Assembly (NCBI GenBank): GCA_024703855.1
Contig: CP087965.1
Location: 1,914,001 to 1,978,000 of the forward strand
Direction: 5' to 3'
Length of the DNA: 64,000 nucleotides
Source of the DNA: Polaromonas sp. P2-4
Lineage (GTDB): Bacteria > Pseudomonadota > Gammaproteobacteria > Burkholderiales > Burkholderiaceae_C
The notes under the pieces are model-generated. The model ran no database searches, was not told the origin of the DNA, and saw only the letters and a program-made list of their open reading frames with translations. Below, piece by piece: positions 9,881-20,047 of this stretch. A program made the position numbers and the translations under genes. Position 1 is the stretch's first letter; each line of letters begins with the position of its first letter.

Positions 9881-11324
9881 TCAAGCCTGTGTATACGCAG
9901 TCTTGATGGATGTGTAGAAATCACGTGCATAGCTGCCTTGCTCCCTCGGGCCGTAGCTGGATCCCTTGCGTCCGCCAAAAGGGGTGTGGTAGTCAACGCC
10001 GGCTGTGGGGACGTTGACCATCACCATGCCTGACGCTGAGCATTTCTTGAAATCGGTGGCGTACTTGAGTGATCTTGTGCAAATACCTGAGGACAGTCCA
10101 AATGCGCTGTCGTTGGCGATTTCTACGGCCTCCTCGTAATTCCTGGTACGGATGACGGAAGCCACCGGGCCAAACACCTCTTCACGATTGATGCGCATGG
10201 CATTGTGGGTTTCGGTGATCAGTGCGGGCGAGAGATAAAAGCCCCGGGTTTCGCGTTGTAGCAATTCGCCACCAGCAACCAGGCGGCCACCTTCCTCAAC
10301 GCCCAAGGCTATGTATTGGCAGTCTTGGTCGAGTTGTTCCTGCGATGCGACCGGGCCGATATCGGTGCCAGGCGTCAGGGCATGACCGACTTGCAGCGTG
10401 GCCATGCGCTCCACCATGGCCGCCACAAATGCATCGTAGATGCCGTCCTCAACGATTAGGCGGCTGCTTGCGGTGCAGCGCTGGCCGGTGGAATAAAACG
10501 CACCCTGGATGGCAGTCGACACTGCAATGTCCAGGTTGGCATCGTTTAGAACAATCAGCGGGTTTTTGCCACCCATTTCCAGTTGGACCTTGGCACCTCG
10601 CTCAAGGCAGGAGATACCAACACTGCGCCCCGTCTCGACAGAGCCGGTAAAGCTGATGGCTCGAATCTTGCGGGAAGCAAGCATGGTTTGACCGACCGTG
10701 GAACCCCGCCCCATTACGAGGTTGAAGGCGCCGGGAGGCAATTCACCCTCACGTACGATGATCTCAGACAGCGCCCAGGCACTGCCCGGCACGAGGTCTG
10801 CAGGTTTGAAAACGACGGAATTGCCAAACGCCAGTGCTGGGGCGATCTTCCATGCGGGAATGGCCAGCGGGAAATTCCAGGGGGTGATGATGCCCACCAC
10901 GCCTTCAGGCTCGCGCATGACTTCGACATCCACGCCTGGGCGTATCGCAGGGAGCTTTTCGCCGCTAAGACGCAGAGCTTCCGCGGCAAAAACTTGAAGA
11001 TACGGCCTGCACGGGTTGCTTCACCAATCCCCTCGCCCAGGGTTTTGCCTTCTTCCGCGCAAGCAGGTGCCCCAGTTCATCAACACGGCGCAGGATTTCC
11101 GATCCAATGCGATCCAGTGCATCAGAGCGACGCTCGGCCGTATAGGAAGCCCAGATTTTTTGCGCCTCAAAGGCCGCATTGATAGCGTTCTCTGTCTGTT
11201 CAGCACTCGCATGAACATATTCACCGATGACATCGCTGGTGTCCGATGGGTTGATATTGACACGCACTGCATCATTGCCGATCCATTCGCCGGCGATGTG
11301 ATTCTTGAACGAGGAAAAACTCAT
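9881..11324 (-). CDS. NAD(P)-dependent aldehyde dehydrogenase (two frameshifts)
   Basis: Aldehyde dehydrogenase superfamily protein of about 481 residues. Landmarks in order: PEGVVGIITPWNFPLAIPAW, FKPADLVPGSAW, ISFTGSVETGR, the catalytic-Glu block VQLEMGGKNPLIV, the catalytic-Cys block FYSTGQRCTASSRL, and EEVFGPVASVI. Two single-base losses fall in homopolymers: a G in the run at 11055-11056 (plus strand CC), restoring LLAREEGKTLGEGIGEATR, and a T at the A5 run 10988-10992, restoring KFFAAEALRLSGEKLPAI. It sits between the alpha/beta hydrolase and the FAD dehydrogenase on the same strand and probably oxidises a semialdehyde from ring-opened substrate. It resembles 2-oxoglutarate-semialdehyde dehydrogenases, but substrate is not proven. 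Confidence 0.85.
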
Positions 11325-11438
11325 GATAGGATTATATTTTTAAGATGACGCTGTCGTTTCAAAGCCAAGCGCAAGTCAACGGGTAGCCGCCATTCCATAA
11401 TGGAGTGGCGGTACCTCAGGGAACCAATAATGTTTTGG

Positions 11439-12320
11439 TCAGTTGGCAAAAAAATCCAAGGCCATTTGATTCACTTTATCCAGATGCTCAATCAGCACAC
11501 CGTGACCGCAACCGCCAATAATATGCATATTGGCGTTCTGCATGCCAGCGACCAGGCGCAGTCCGATATCCATGGGAACGAAGCGGTCGTCGCGCCCCCA
11601 AATCAGCAGCGCCGGTGCCGCAATTTCCCCTAGACGGGAGCAGACGTCAGGATACTGAAGCGGGTTGGCGCCAAAGCTTTGGATGAAATTTTTCAGATGA
11701 TCGGGGCGTGCTGACACGTTGTTCCAGAGCGCCTGCACCCCTTCTTCGCTCAGGCTTTCGGGCTTGAACACGAGAACGCTGAGCATCTTTTTAGGTTTTC
11801 CAGCGATGGCTCGTGGTAAACATCGTGCATTCGGTGAATGCCTTCGGGGAGCATAGGCTGGAAAATGCTGGCGCCGCCCCGTGCCCCCGCCGATGAGAAC
11901 CAGCTTGTCCACACGATCTGGATGGGCGAGTGCAAAAGCCACAGCACTGTGGGCTCCCATCGAATTGCCGATGATGTGGACACGTTCTTCAAGACCGATG
12001 GCATCCAGTACACCTTTGAGTACACGTGCGTTCAATTCGGGGCGTGACCCTGTGGACACAATCGAGTCGCTTTTGCCCCATCCCGGGCAGGTGACGATCA
12101 GCACGCGATAGCCTGCACTGGCGAAAACTCCAATACTGCGACCAAAATTGCTCCAGCCAGTGACGCCAGGGCCTGAGCCATGCAGCATCACGATGGTTTG
12201 GGACTTAGGCGTCTCGTTGCCGGTATCGTTATAGTAAATGTTAAGGCTCTTTCCATCCATTTGAATGGAGACAAATTTACTAGTGGCTGCATCAGTCAGC
12301 GTTTGGGTGAGCATGGACAT
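11439..12320 (-). CDS. alpha/beta hydrolase, meta-cleavage-product-hydrolase type (two compensating frameshifts)
   Basis: 293-residue alpha/beta hydrolase similar to BphD/MhpC. Oxyanion-loop motif HGSGPGVTGWSNF near residue 46, nucleophile elbow GNSMGA (Ser near 117), acid in WGRDDRFVP and His in GCGHGVLIEH. Residues about 147-177 as read directly are nonsense; the neighbouring frame there gives the proper lid (GGASIFQPMLPEG, then RMHDVYHEPSLENL). The slips sit at the C4 run 11877-11880 (one extra base) and the T5 run 11788-11792 (one missing base), so overall length is preserved. In this operon it may open a lactone or cleave a C-C bond; BphD-like features favour the latter, the monooxygenase context the former. 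Confidence 0.85.
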   Translation of the reverse strand: MSMLTQTLTDAATSKFVSIQMDGKSLNIYYNDTGNETPKSQTIVMLHGSGPGVTGWSNFGRSIGVFASAGYRVLIVTCPGWGKSDSIVSTGSRPELNARVLKGVLDAIGLEERVHIIGNSMGAHSAVAFALAHPDRVDKLVLIGGGTGRRQHFPAYAPRRHSPNARCLPRAIAGKPKKMLSVLVFKPESLSEEGVQALWNNVSARPDHLKNFIQSFGANPLQYPDVCSRLGEIAAPALLIWGRDDRFVPMDIGLRLVAGMQNANMHIIGGCGHGVLIEHLDKVNQMALDFFAN

Positions 12321-12396
12321 ATTCTGAATTTATAAACAAATGATCGACATCTGCGCCCGATGAAGGCGTTGGATTTGTATTATTGTCAGTGGCTGA

Positions 12397-13394
12397 TCAA
12401 TCCAGGCGAATGTTGGCAGCCTTGATTACTTTTTCGTAAATGGCAGAATCCTCGCGCATCGATTTGGCGTACTCTTCTGGCGTCCTGCCGCCGGGTAGCA
12501 TGCCAAACCCCTCAATCTTCGCCACAATATCAGGCATTCGGAGAATACGATTCAATTCAGTCGAGAGTTTTTGCACGATAGGAGCTGGCGTTGCAGCAGG
12601 CAGTAGCAATCCATGCCAGCCATCGGAATCGAATGATTTGTAGCCCAATTCAGCGAAGGTTGGTACGTCAGGCAAATTGGGCAAGCGACGCGGTCCTGCA
12701 ATAGCCAGGGGGCGAATTGATTCAATATGCGGCATCAGCCCAGGTATATCAAGAAAAGCCGCGTTGACCTGACCCCCACGCAAGTTAATGGTTAGCGGAC
12801 TGGAGCCTTGAAAAGGGACATGCAAAAGATCCAAATTGGCTTGCAGATTCAGCATTTCACTATGAATGTGAGCACCACCGCCAATGCCCCAGCTCCCGAT
12901 GCTGTACTTTCCTGGGTTGGTTTTTGCCAATTCAACAAACTCTTTGAGAGTTGTGGCCGTGGAATGCTTTTTTGATACAACCAAAGCGTTGTTGACGCCG
13001 AAACGATGACCAGTGGCGCCAGATTTTTCAGTGGATCGTAGGGCAGTTTGCTCATCATCCATGGCTGCTGGATCAGCGATGTGTTGCTGTAGAGCAATGT
13101 GTATCCATCAGCAGGTGCCTTGACGACATACTGATTACCAATGGTTCCAGAAGCGCCAGTCCTGTTCTCTACTATAACGGGCTGTCCCCAGGATTTCTGC
13201 AGTTTATCCGCAATGGCCCGCGCCATCGCGTCTGATCCTGCCCCGGCAGGATAGGGCACGACTATCTTGAGCGCCCGACTGGGGTAGTCGCCCTGCGCAT
13301 GTGCTGTATTGGCGATTGATGCAGCGAGGGCTGCGCCAAGAAAGATGCAGAGGCTCGCATTGATGAAGGTTTTACGCTGCGACAAGATTTTCAT
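12397..13394 (-). CDS. Bug/TctC-family substrate-binding protein (one frameshift)
   Basis: Periplasmic Bug protein of about 332 residues with a signal peptide ending NTAHAQG and hallmarks ALKIVVPYPAGAGSDAMARA, VIVENRTGASGTIG, LLHVPFQGSSPLTINLRGG and the final KAANIRLD. The frame changes near 13000-13040, where LKNLAPLVIVSA continues one frame on as NNALVVSKKHSTATTLKEF. It lies between the SDR and hydrolase genes of the monooxygenase run, so it is the likely uptake receptor for that pathway's growth substrate. No TctA/TctB partner is near. Confidence 0.85.
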
Positions 13395-13465
13395 GGTCTA
13401 TTTTCCAAAATTTGAATATATTTTAAAAATTAAATTTGGTGCAATTGATGGTTTACATAATGTCA

Positions 13466-14374
13466 TCAGCGCAATGCTTCTATCAACCGTTCACGGCGTG
13501 ATCGCAGGCTAGGAATATCTGAAAACCAGTCGGTAGGATTGCGTTGGGCAATAATGTCTTCCATGCGCATTTGCACTCTCGTCAATGCCTGCGGAGATGG
13601 ATAGATATAAAGCTTCTCGTTCCGAATCCCATCAAAAGTCACTTGGCTCACCTGTTCCGCAGTTACGTCACCAGCGGCCAGAGAATTCAGGACACTCTCC
13701 CGGGTAACGCTTTGTGATGTCGTAAGAGGGTTTCGATTCACGAGGTTTTGAGGACGGTTGCGATCCGACTGCCCAATATTGGTCTGCACATACGAAGGGC
13801 ACAGTACTGAGCAATGCACTTTGTCGGTGACCAGTTCAAGGTCGTGGTAAAGCGCTTCTGAGAGCGCTACTACGGCATGCTTAGACACGTTGTAGATGCC
13901 CTGTGACGGAGCTGTTAGCAAGCCCGCCATGGAGGCAGTATTGACGATGTGGCCGCGGTATTCCACATCCTTTTTAGCCTCTGCCAGCATCAGCGGAGTG
14001 AAAATCCGAACCCCATGAATGACACCATGCAGGTTAACGCTGAGAACCCAGTCCCAGTCCTGCTCAGTCTGCTCCCAAACCAGCCCACCAGATGTCACGC
14101 CAGCGTTGTTGAACAGCAAGTTCACTTTTCCGAATGTATTGATGGCTGCATCGGCCAGTGCCTGTATATCTTGCGACTTAGACACATCAGTGCGTAGACC
14201 AATGACATCCACGCCCTGCGCTTTAAAATCTGCCACGGCAGCATCAAGCGCATTTTGTTGAATATCGGCGAGCACCAACTTCATTTCACACTTGGCAGCA
14301 GTTTTGGCAAACTCCTTGCCAATGCCTGATGCTCCGCCTGTAATGACGGCAACGCTGCCCGCAAATTGCTTCAT
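13466..14374 (-). CDS. short-chain dehydrogenase/reductase
   Basis: Intact 302-residue classical SDR. NAD(P)-binding TGGASGIG at residues 12-19, LLFNNAG near 90, Ser in VNTASMAG, and catalytic YNVSK near 163-167. An acidic residue after beta-2 (LADIQ) suggests NAD rather than NADP. It ends with a longer C-terminal tail (SDIPSLRSRRERLIEALR) than the family core of about 250 residues. Downstream of the Baeyer-Villiger monooxygenase by 114 bp on the same strand, it is the natural candidate for oxidising a secondary alcohol to the ketone that the monooxygenase uses. Assignment to SDR is firm; the substrate is inferred. Confidence 0.92.
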   Translation of the reverse strand: MKQFAGSVAVITGGASGIGKEFAKTAAKCEMKLVLADIQQNALDAAVADFKAQGVDVIGLRTDVSKSQDIQALADAAINTFGKVNLLFNNAGVTSGGLVWEQTEQDWDWVLSVNLHGVIHGVRIFTPLMLAEAKKDVEYRGHIVNTASMAGLLTAPSQGIYNVSKHAVVALSEALYHDLELVTDKVHCSVLCPSYVQTNIGQSDRNRPQNLVNRNPLTTSQSVTRESVLNSLAAGDVTAEQVSQVTFDGIRNEKLYIYPSPQALTRVQMRMEDIIAQRNPTDWFSDIPSLRSRRERLIEALR

Positions 14375-14488
14375 ATATGTCTCCTGGGATATATTAATAT
14401 TAATGGGGTTGAGAATAAAAATCTATGTGATTATTGAGAAGTATTCAAGATATATTTGTGTTTCAGGCGTAACCTGGCTGCCCTGTCT

Positions 14489-16070
14489 TCAGACTTCAGC
14501 CGTGAGAGGCTGCTGCGTAGCGTCATTTTTGATAAACTGGATCTCATTGATTGGCGTCAAGGGCTCGAATGCGTATTCAAACACTTCGTCATCCAGATCG
14601 ATAGTGGGGAATAAAGCGTTCTCGAGGGTGTAATCTTGGGTGTGTCGCCATTCAGGCTTGTCACCACGTTTAGGAAGCAGGTGGAGGCTACGCATCAGGT
14701 ACCCAGGATTGAAGTCTTTTGGATCATCCCATGGACTCAACTCCATATTCATATCTGAAGCGCGTAACTTTGGCATGATTCGAGTCGCATTTTTTTGCTT
14801 CATGTGATTGAGCAATCGGCAGACAAAATCGCCGATAATATCGGCGCGCAAAGTCCAGCTGTAATAGCTGTACCCATGAAGCCAAACCATATTGGGGACC
14901 CCGGTGAACATCATGCCGCGATAAGTGATTGCTTCGGAGAAAACGAGAGGTTTGTTGTCGATGGAGAATTGAATATCCCCCAAAACAGAGAGATTGAACC
15001 CTGTCGCTGTAATCACGATATCAGCATTGATCGTTTCGCCGGATTTCAGGCGGATACCCGTTTCTGTAAATTCTTCGATCTCGTCGGTGACGACGGATGC
15101 TTGACCTGCTGCGTACTGCTTGAAACAAATCGCCATCGGGAACGAAGGCGATCCGTTGTTTCATGGGTCGGTATTTTGGAGTGAAATGTTTGCTGATATC
15201 AAAATTCGGGCCAAGTGCTGCCTGTACACCTGCCAGCAGTTGCTGCGTAACTGCTTCCGGTTCTTCGCGTGCGCGTTGCCTCAGGAGGTTGCGGTCATTC
15301 ACAATCTTGCGCCGCATAATCTCATGGATCCACGAGTCGTCAATCTTGAGACGGCGCAATTCGTCGCACAGAGCGTCAGCGTTGCGTCCCGTAGAGAAAT
15401 AAGTCGGGTTGCGCTGCAGCATCGTGACATGCCCGCAATCTTTCGCTAATGCAGGAACAAGAGTGGCAGCTGTTGCTCCAGACCCGATAACTACAACCCT
15501 TTTGCCTGCGTAATCAAGATTTTCAGGCCAGCTCTGCGGGTGAACGATTTTTCCCTTGAAGGATTGCATACCTCGCCACTCAGGTGTGTAACCTTCGGAA
15601 TGACGATAGTATCCTTGGCACATCCACAGGAAGCGCGCAGTCAATATAACTGTTTCGCCAGAATCAGTCAGGATTGCTTCAATCTTCCAAAGATTATCAT
15701 CGCTAGACCATGATGCCGATTTAATGGCGTGCCGGTAGCGAATGTGGGGGCTCAGTTGATTCTCCTCAATGACTTCACCAAGATAGGAGAGGATTTGGTC
15801 TCGACTGGCAATCGGCGCGCCTGTCCATGGCTTGAAGCGATAGCCGAAGGTGAATAAGTCGCTGTCTGAACGTGTGCCGGGATAGCGATGAATGAGCCAG
15901 GTGCCGCCGTAGCTTTCAAGCGAATCCAGTATGGCGAAGCTCATGCCAGGGCACTGCTTTTTCAAATGGTAGGCTGACCCAATTCCGGATATACCGGCTC
16001 CGACGATGAGTACATCAAAATGCTCAGGCTGCGTTGTCTCTGCCTTCATGTCAAGCGAATTTCCACTCAT
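14489..16070 (-). CDS. flavin monooxygenase of Baeyer-Villiger type (one frameshift)
   Basis: About 527 residues. FAD-binding GAGISG at residues 24-29, the type-I Baeyer-Villiger fingerprint FKGKIVHPQSWP at about 171-182, and the NADPH-site GSGATA at about 196-201; a C-terminal block VITATGFNLSVLG follows. The fingerprint ends in W-P, as in BVMOs, rather than Y/F as in N-oxidising FMOs. One extra base near 15125-15135 splits it: VPDGDLF joins KQYAAGQASVVTDEIEEF. I start it at 16070 because TTGGAG lies 8 bases upstream; an ATG at 16166 extends the frame by 32 poorly conserved residues. It would insert oxygen into a ketone to form an ester or lactone, using NADPH. It is the promoter-proximal gene of the operon. 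Confidence 0.87.
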
Positions 16071-16161
16071 ATTCAAAACTCCAAGTTTGCTGTTGATCAC
16101 CGTGACAAGGGCCTGCCTCCGCAGCTTCGCGTAAGCCGATACGCCCTGTGCGCTGTCATGT

Positions 16162-16176
16162 ATCATCCCGGGTGAT
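16162..16176. promoter_or_regulatory. inverted repeat in the BVMO / Crp-Fnr divergent promoter region
   Basis: The 15-base sequence ATCATCCCGGGTGAT is an interrupted inverted repeat (ATCA ... TGAT with CC/GG inner pairs) in the 191-bp gap between the divergent monooxygenase and regulator genes. It could be an operator for the adjacent Crp/Fnr-family protein. The arms loosely recall FNR/CRP half-sites, but this is only a positional inference. Confidence 0.35.
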
Positions 16177-16261
16177 GCTCAGTCATGACTGTCGACTTCT
16201 GGCACTTACCGATAGGTGATAACCCTTACCCCAGCAAAGGCGCTGAAGTTTGGAGCAGGAT

Positions 16262-16994
16262 ATGCTTTCGCATGTCCGGCAAGGCATGCCGTTGACATGT
16301 GAGTCAACCTTCAACAAGTGGATCGTGGCCTTGAATTCCTCTCGTTCCCGTGGGTTCCTGTCGCCGGAACTTGAGCAGTCGCTCCGTGGCTGCGCCAGGC
16401 GGCTGATGTTGGCGAAGAATGAGATGCTATTTGCTCACGGATCGCCCGCCAATGCTCTTTACTGTGTAGAGCGGGGCCTCGTGCGCCTCAGCGTCACGGG
16501 GAGCAGTGGTCGCGAAGCTGTCCTCAACGTGCTGGAACCTGGGCACTGGTTTGGTGAGGCATCGCTGTTCACTGATACCCCTCACGACTACAATGCGCGC
16601 TGTGGTCGATAGTGAGTTGCTCAGGGTGCCAGTGGCAGAGTTCCATGAAATCGTTGGCCAGCGGCCAGCGTTCATGCTTGAGTTCACCCGCTTGATATGC
16701 AGTCGATACAAGTCGGCGCTGCAGTGGATTGATTCGACCACCCTGCAGCCGTTTCCTGTACGGCTGGCGCAGCGACTATTGACTGCCCAGCGGGTTCTGT
16801 CCAGCTCCTCTGCAGCCGAAACGAATGTGTTGCGACTCTCGCAGGAAGATCTGGGTCACATGCTGGGGATATCGCGGCAGAGCGTGAACAAGCAGCTCAA
16901 AGCGTGGGAAGCGCGCAATATTCTGCGGCTCGAGTATGGTCGTATCACGTTGTTGGATACCGCCGCATTGGAGTGCTTGGTGCGGGAAATGTAG
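16262..16994 (+). CDS. Crp/Fnr-family transcriptional regulator (one frameshift)
   Basis: About 244 residues: cyclic-nucleotide-binding-type beta barrel (FAHGSPANALYCVERGLVRL, then VLEPGHWFGEASLF) followed by a winged helix with LSQEDLGHMLGISRQSVNKQ as recognition region. The four-cysteine pattern of FNR is not seen, so it is unlikely to be an oxygen sensor of that kind. The frame shifts near 16592 (DTPHDYNAR joins AVVDSELLRVPVAEF). GGAG six bases upstream supports the ATG at 16262. It is divergent from the monooxygenase operon, which it probably controls. The effector is unknown. Confidence 0.85.
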
Positions 16995-17472
16995 GTTAAA
17001 GCGTGGCTGCCGCATTTTTTGTTGGACCCTGTAAAGCCAGCGGTGGTTACCAAAATTCTGAGGGCAGTTACCAAAATTCCGTTGCCCTGACAGAAACTTT
17101 TTCTCAGCATCCATAGGGCTGTACTTGAGACCATTTGAACAACGTAGCTAGACGTTGAGCACCAACGGTTGGTGCAAGGAAACTTGAATTACTAGCAGAA
17201 GGTTGCCAACGACAGCCTCCATGATGGCCGCGAGGCCTTGAGTCATGTGAGGTCAGTTGCGGAGCAGTTGCCAGAAGCCAGCCGCTGGAGGACGTTCGTG
17301 GACTATGTGGTGGCAAAAATCACCCGTCCGCTGCCGCTATGGCACCTGCCAGACCCGCTTGCAGTGGTTGGGTAACTGCCGGATTTAGGCTTATAGCGCT
17401 GTTCAGATTTGGGCGGGGTCACTTCTCTGCGCACAAGATAACTCTGCCCTTGAGCGCAGTTACCGACAATTG
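16995..17472. other. 478-bp gap without a recognised gene; short repeats and an unassigned reading frame
   Basis: No known gene is visible. The 13-base sequence GTTACCAAAATTC occurs twice (17046-17058 and 17067-17079), and a related inverted copy, GTAACTGCCGGATTT, lies near 17370. Between them a plus-strand frame from about 17197 to 17371 encodes a coherent but unrecognised peptide (LSHVRSVAEQLPEASRW, then KITRPLPLWHLPDP). This could be the remains of a mobile element with repeated ends. Nothing else is supported. Confidence 0.4.
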
Positions 17473-18242
17473 CTAGGCAGTCGCACGTTTCGGCATGCTG
17501 TGGTCAGCAGCGGAGAATAAATGGCGCGCTTCCTCGGACTCCACCTTCCCGGAAACCAGATCGGACCTGGAAAGAAATTCAACGAATTCCCCCCAACCAT
17601 GACAGCAACGTGGTCACACATGTGGGCCACCACCGCAAGATCATGGCTGACCATCACAAAGGTTTGCGACAAGTCGCGCCGCAGCTTGGACAACAAGTTG
17701 AGCACCTCTGCCTGAACCGAGACATCCAGGGCGGAAGTCGGCTCATCCAGTAACAATAGCTGCGGCTGCACCAGCAGCGCACGCGCGATGCAGACGCGCT
17801 GGCGTTGCCCGCCAGACAACTGCCCCGGAAAGCGAAAGCGAACAGATGATGGCAAACCCACCGTTTGCAACGCTTCCATCACGCGTTGCTCGTGATTCGG
17901 TATGTTGTGGACGACAAGCGGTTCACGAAGCGCCTCATCCACCGTATGCGCAGGATTGAGTGCCGCCAGGGGATCCTGGAACACCATCTGCATGGTGCGT
18001 CGGTCCGCCAGGTTGCGTCGATGACCCATCCGTCTACCCATGATTTCGATGCTACCGTCCCAGTCCTGGTTGATGCCAGCGATCGCTCTGAGTATTGTGC
18101 TCTTGCCACATCCCGACTCACCCACAATGCCCAAGCTGCCGCCTCGCGGCACAGAAAATGAAACGCCAGAAACCACTCTTGATGAGCCCCGCCGGATGAC
18201 AAGGTTGGAAACGGCTAACGCCGGTGTGATCAGATCAGCCAT
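17473..18242 (-). CDS. peptide/nickel-type ABC transporter ATP-binding protein (DppF-like, one frameshift)
   Basis: Cytoplasmic ATPase of about 256 residues. Walker A GESGCGKST near residue 40, Q-loop VFQDPLAALNP, signature LSGGQRQRV, Walker B LLLLDEPTSALD and H-loop SHDLAVV. One base is missing in the C6 run at 17589-17594; correcting it replaces an unconserved tail with EFVEFLSRSDLVSG and a stop at 17473-17475. It overlaps the start of the preceding ATPase gene's stop by 8 bp and is the last gene of an importer operon. It would pair with the next-upstream DppD-like ATPase as a heterodimer. Confidence 0.87.
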
Positions 18243-19145
18243 GCAGCATCTCTTTTAAAACGGGCAAATCCCCTCCGAGGTGTTGCAGGGAGGGACGGGA
18301 GGCCATCAGACCTTGGGTGTAAGGATGGGTCGCATTCAGAGTGCCGCCGCTTGTGCAGAGTTCTTCCATGACGCGGCCGGCATACATCACCATCACACGA
18401 TCGGCGTAGTTCGCCACCAGATCAAGGTCGTGACTGATCAGGATCAGCCCCATGCCGCGCTGACGAACCTGCTCGTCGATCAGATCAAGAATGTGATGGC
18501 GCACGACGGCATCCAGCGCGGAGGTCGCTTCGTCGGCGATCAGCAGCTCTGGTTCGGCCGAAAGCATCATGGCCAGCATGGCGCGTTGCGCCATGCCGCC
18601 GGATACCTGGTGCGGGTACAGCGCTGCAACCCGCTTTGGTTCCCTGATGTGAACCTCGGCCAGCAGTTCATGCACACGCCCAATGAGCCCTTTGCGCGGT
18701 GCTTTGTCATGCAAACGGAGCATTTCGGCCAGTTGCTGTCCAATCGTCATCAAAGGGTCGAGACCCTGCCGAGGATCCTGGATCACCATGCCGATACGCT
18801 TTCCGCGCAGGGCGCGCAATTGCGCGCATTGAGGCCAAGCAGGTTTTCACCGTTCAGGCGCGCGCAATCGGCGCTCACCTTGGCGCTGTCGGGAAGCAAT
18901 CCCAACAAAGAACGGAAGGTGACCGACTTCCCCGAACCGGACTCGCCGACCACCGCCAGGCGTTCCCGGCCCAGTCGAAGATTGACTCCTTTTACCACCT
19001 CCACGGTTCCGGACGAATTCGGAAACGACACGCGCAGATTGCTGATCTCCAGCAGCGGCACATTGGGTGCTGATTTCACGGCGCCAGCTTGAATGGCCTG
19101 GCCATCGTTTCTTGTCGTTGTCATTGCGTTCTCTTGCATACTCAT
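18235..19145 (-). CDS. peptide/nickel-type ABC transporter ATP-binding protein (DppD-like, one frameshift)
   Basis: Second ATPase of the importer, about 303 residues. Walker A GESGSGKSV near 70, Q-loop VIQDPRQGLDPL, a variant signature VSGGMAQRA (Met in place of Gln), Walker B LLIADEATSALD and SHDLDLV. The frame changes near 18815, where GENLLGLNA continues as LRALRGKRIGMVIQDP. Its start overlaps the permease stop by 4 bp (ATGA), indicating coupled translation. The non-canonical signature may be natural, since the partner ATPase keeps LSGGQ. Confidence 0.87.
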
Positions 19146-20047
19146 TTCACGCCCGGATCTACGACATCGCGCAACGCGTCACCCAGCAGGTTGAAGCCCA
19201 TGCTGAGCGTCAGGATCAACAAACCAGGAATGGTGGAAACCCACCAGGCTTCAAAAACAATGGCGCGCCCCTCCGCGACCATCGCCCCCCACTCCGGGGC
19301 GGGAGGAGGCAGCCCTAAACCGAGAAAGCCCAGCCCTGCGGTAATCAGAACAATGCCGGGCGCGTCGAGCGCGGCGCGTACCACGGCTGAGGGCAGGCAC
19401 AGAGGTAACGCATGACGCAGCAGCAAACGCATCCGCGAGACCCCCATCGCCTGCGCCGCCTGGATGAATTCAGCATGGCGTATTGCGGCTATTTCGGCGC
19501 GTGCGATGCGCGCATACGGTGGCCAACCCGTCAGTGCAATGGCCACCACCGCCGTCCACAATCCCGTCGTCAGCGCAGCTGCCACGGCAATGGCCAGAAT
19601 CAGGCGCGGGAAGGCCATGAAAACATCGGCGAGACGCATCAGGATGGCATCCAGCCAGCCTCCCCAAAGGCCGGCCGCCGCACCGATGACCATGCCGATC
19701 GGCACGGTCGCCAGCAGGACCAGGCCAACAATCGAGAGTGTCGGGCGAGCGCCAAAGATGACCCGGGAAAAAATGTCCCGGCCTAGCGTGTCGGTGCCAA
19801 ACCAGTGCTGGACGGAAGGGGCCAGCAAGCGATCGCCGAGCGATTGAGCCACTGGGTCTGCAAGTGGCAACCAGGCGGCACACAGCGCAATCAGGACGAT
19901 CACGCCAAGCATCAGCAGCCCGGCCACCCCAATCGGGTTGCGCGCCAGGCGTCGGCCCAAACGATAGATCGCGCCGAGTCGCGCCTGCGTGCGGGTTGCC
20001 GGAATATCCGACGCAAGCCAACTCACCGTAGTCATGATGGGAGTCAT
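19142..20047 (-). CDS. peptide-type ABC transporter permease (DppC-like)
   Basis: Intact inner-membrane permease of about 301 residues with an N-terminal soluble stretch and about six membrane helices. The OppC-type start domain is followed by WFGTDTLGRDIFSRVIFGAR (typical of DppC) and an EAA-like loop IRHAEFIQAAQAMGVSRMRL that contacts the ATPases. The ATG at 20047 overlaps the DppB stop as ATGA, which I prefer to an in-frame ATG 48 bases upstream. Family and role are clear; the solute is not. Confidence 0.92.
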   Translation of the reverse strand: MTPIMTTVSWLASDIPATRTQARLGAIYRLGRRLARNPIGVAGLLMLGVIVLIALCAAWLPLADPVAQSLGDRLLAPSVQHWFGTDTLGRDIFSRVIFGARPTLSIVGLVLLATVPIGMVIGAAAGLWGGWLDAILMRLADVFMAFPRLILAIAVAAALTTGLWTAVVAIALTGWPPYARIARAEIAAIRHAEFIQAAQAMGVSRMRLLLRHALPLCLPSAVVRAALDAPGIVLITAGLGFLGLGLPPPAPEWGAMVAEGRAIVFEAWWVSTIPGLLILTLSMGFNLLGDALRDVVDPGVK

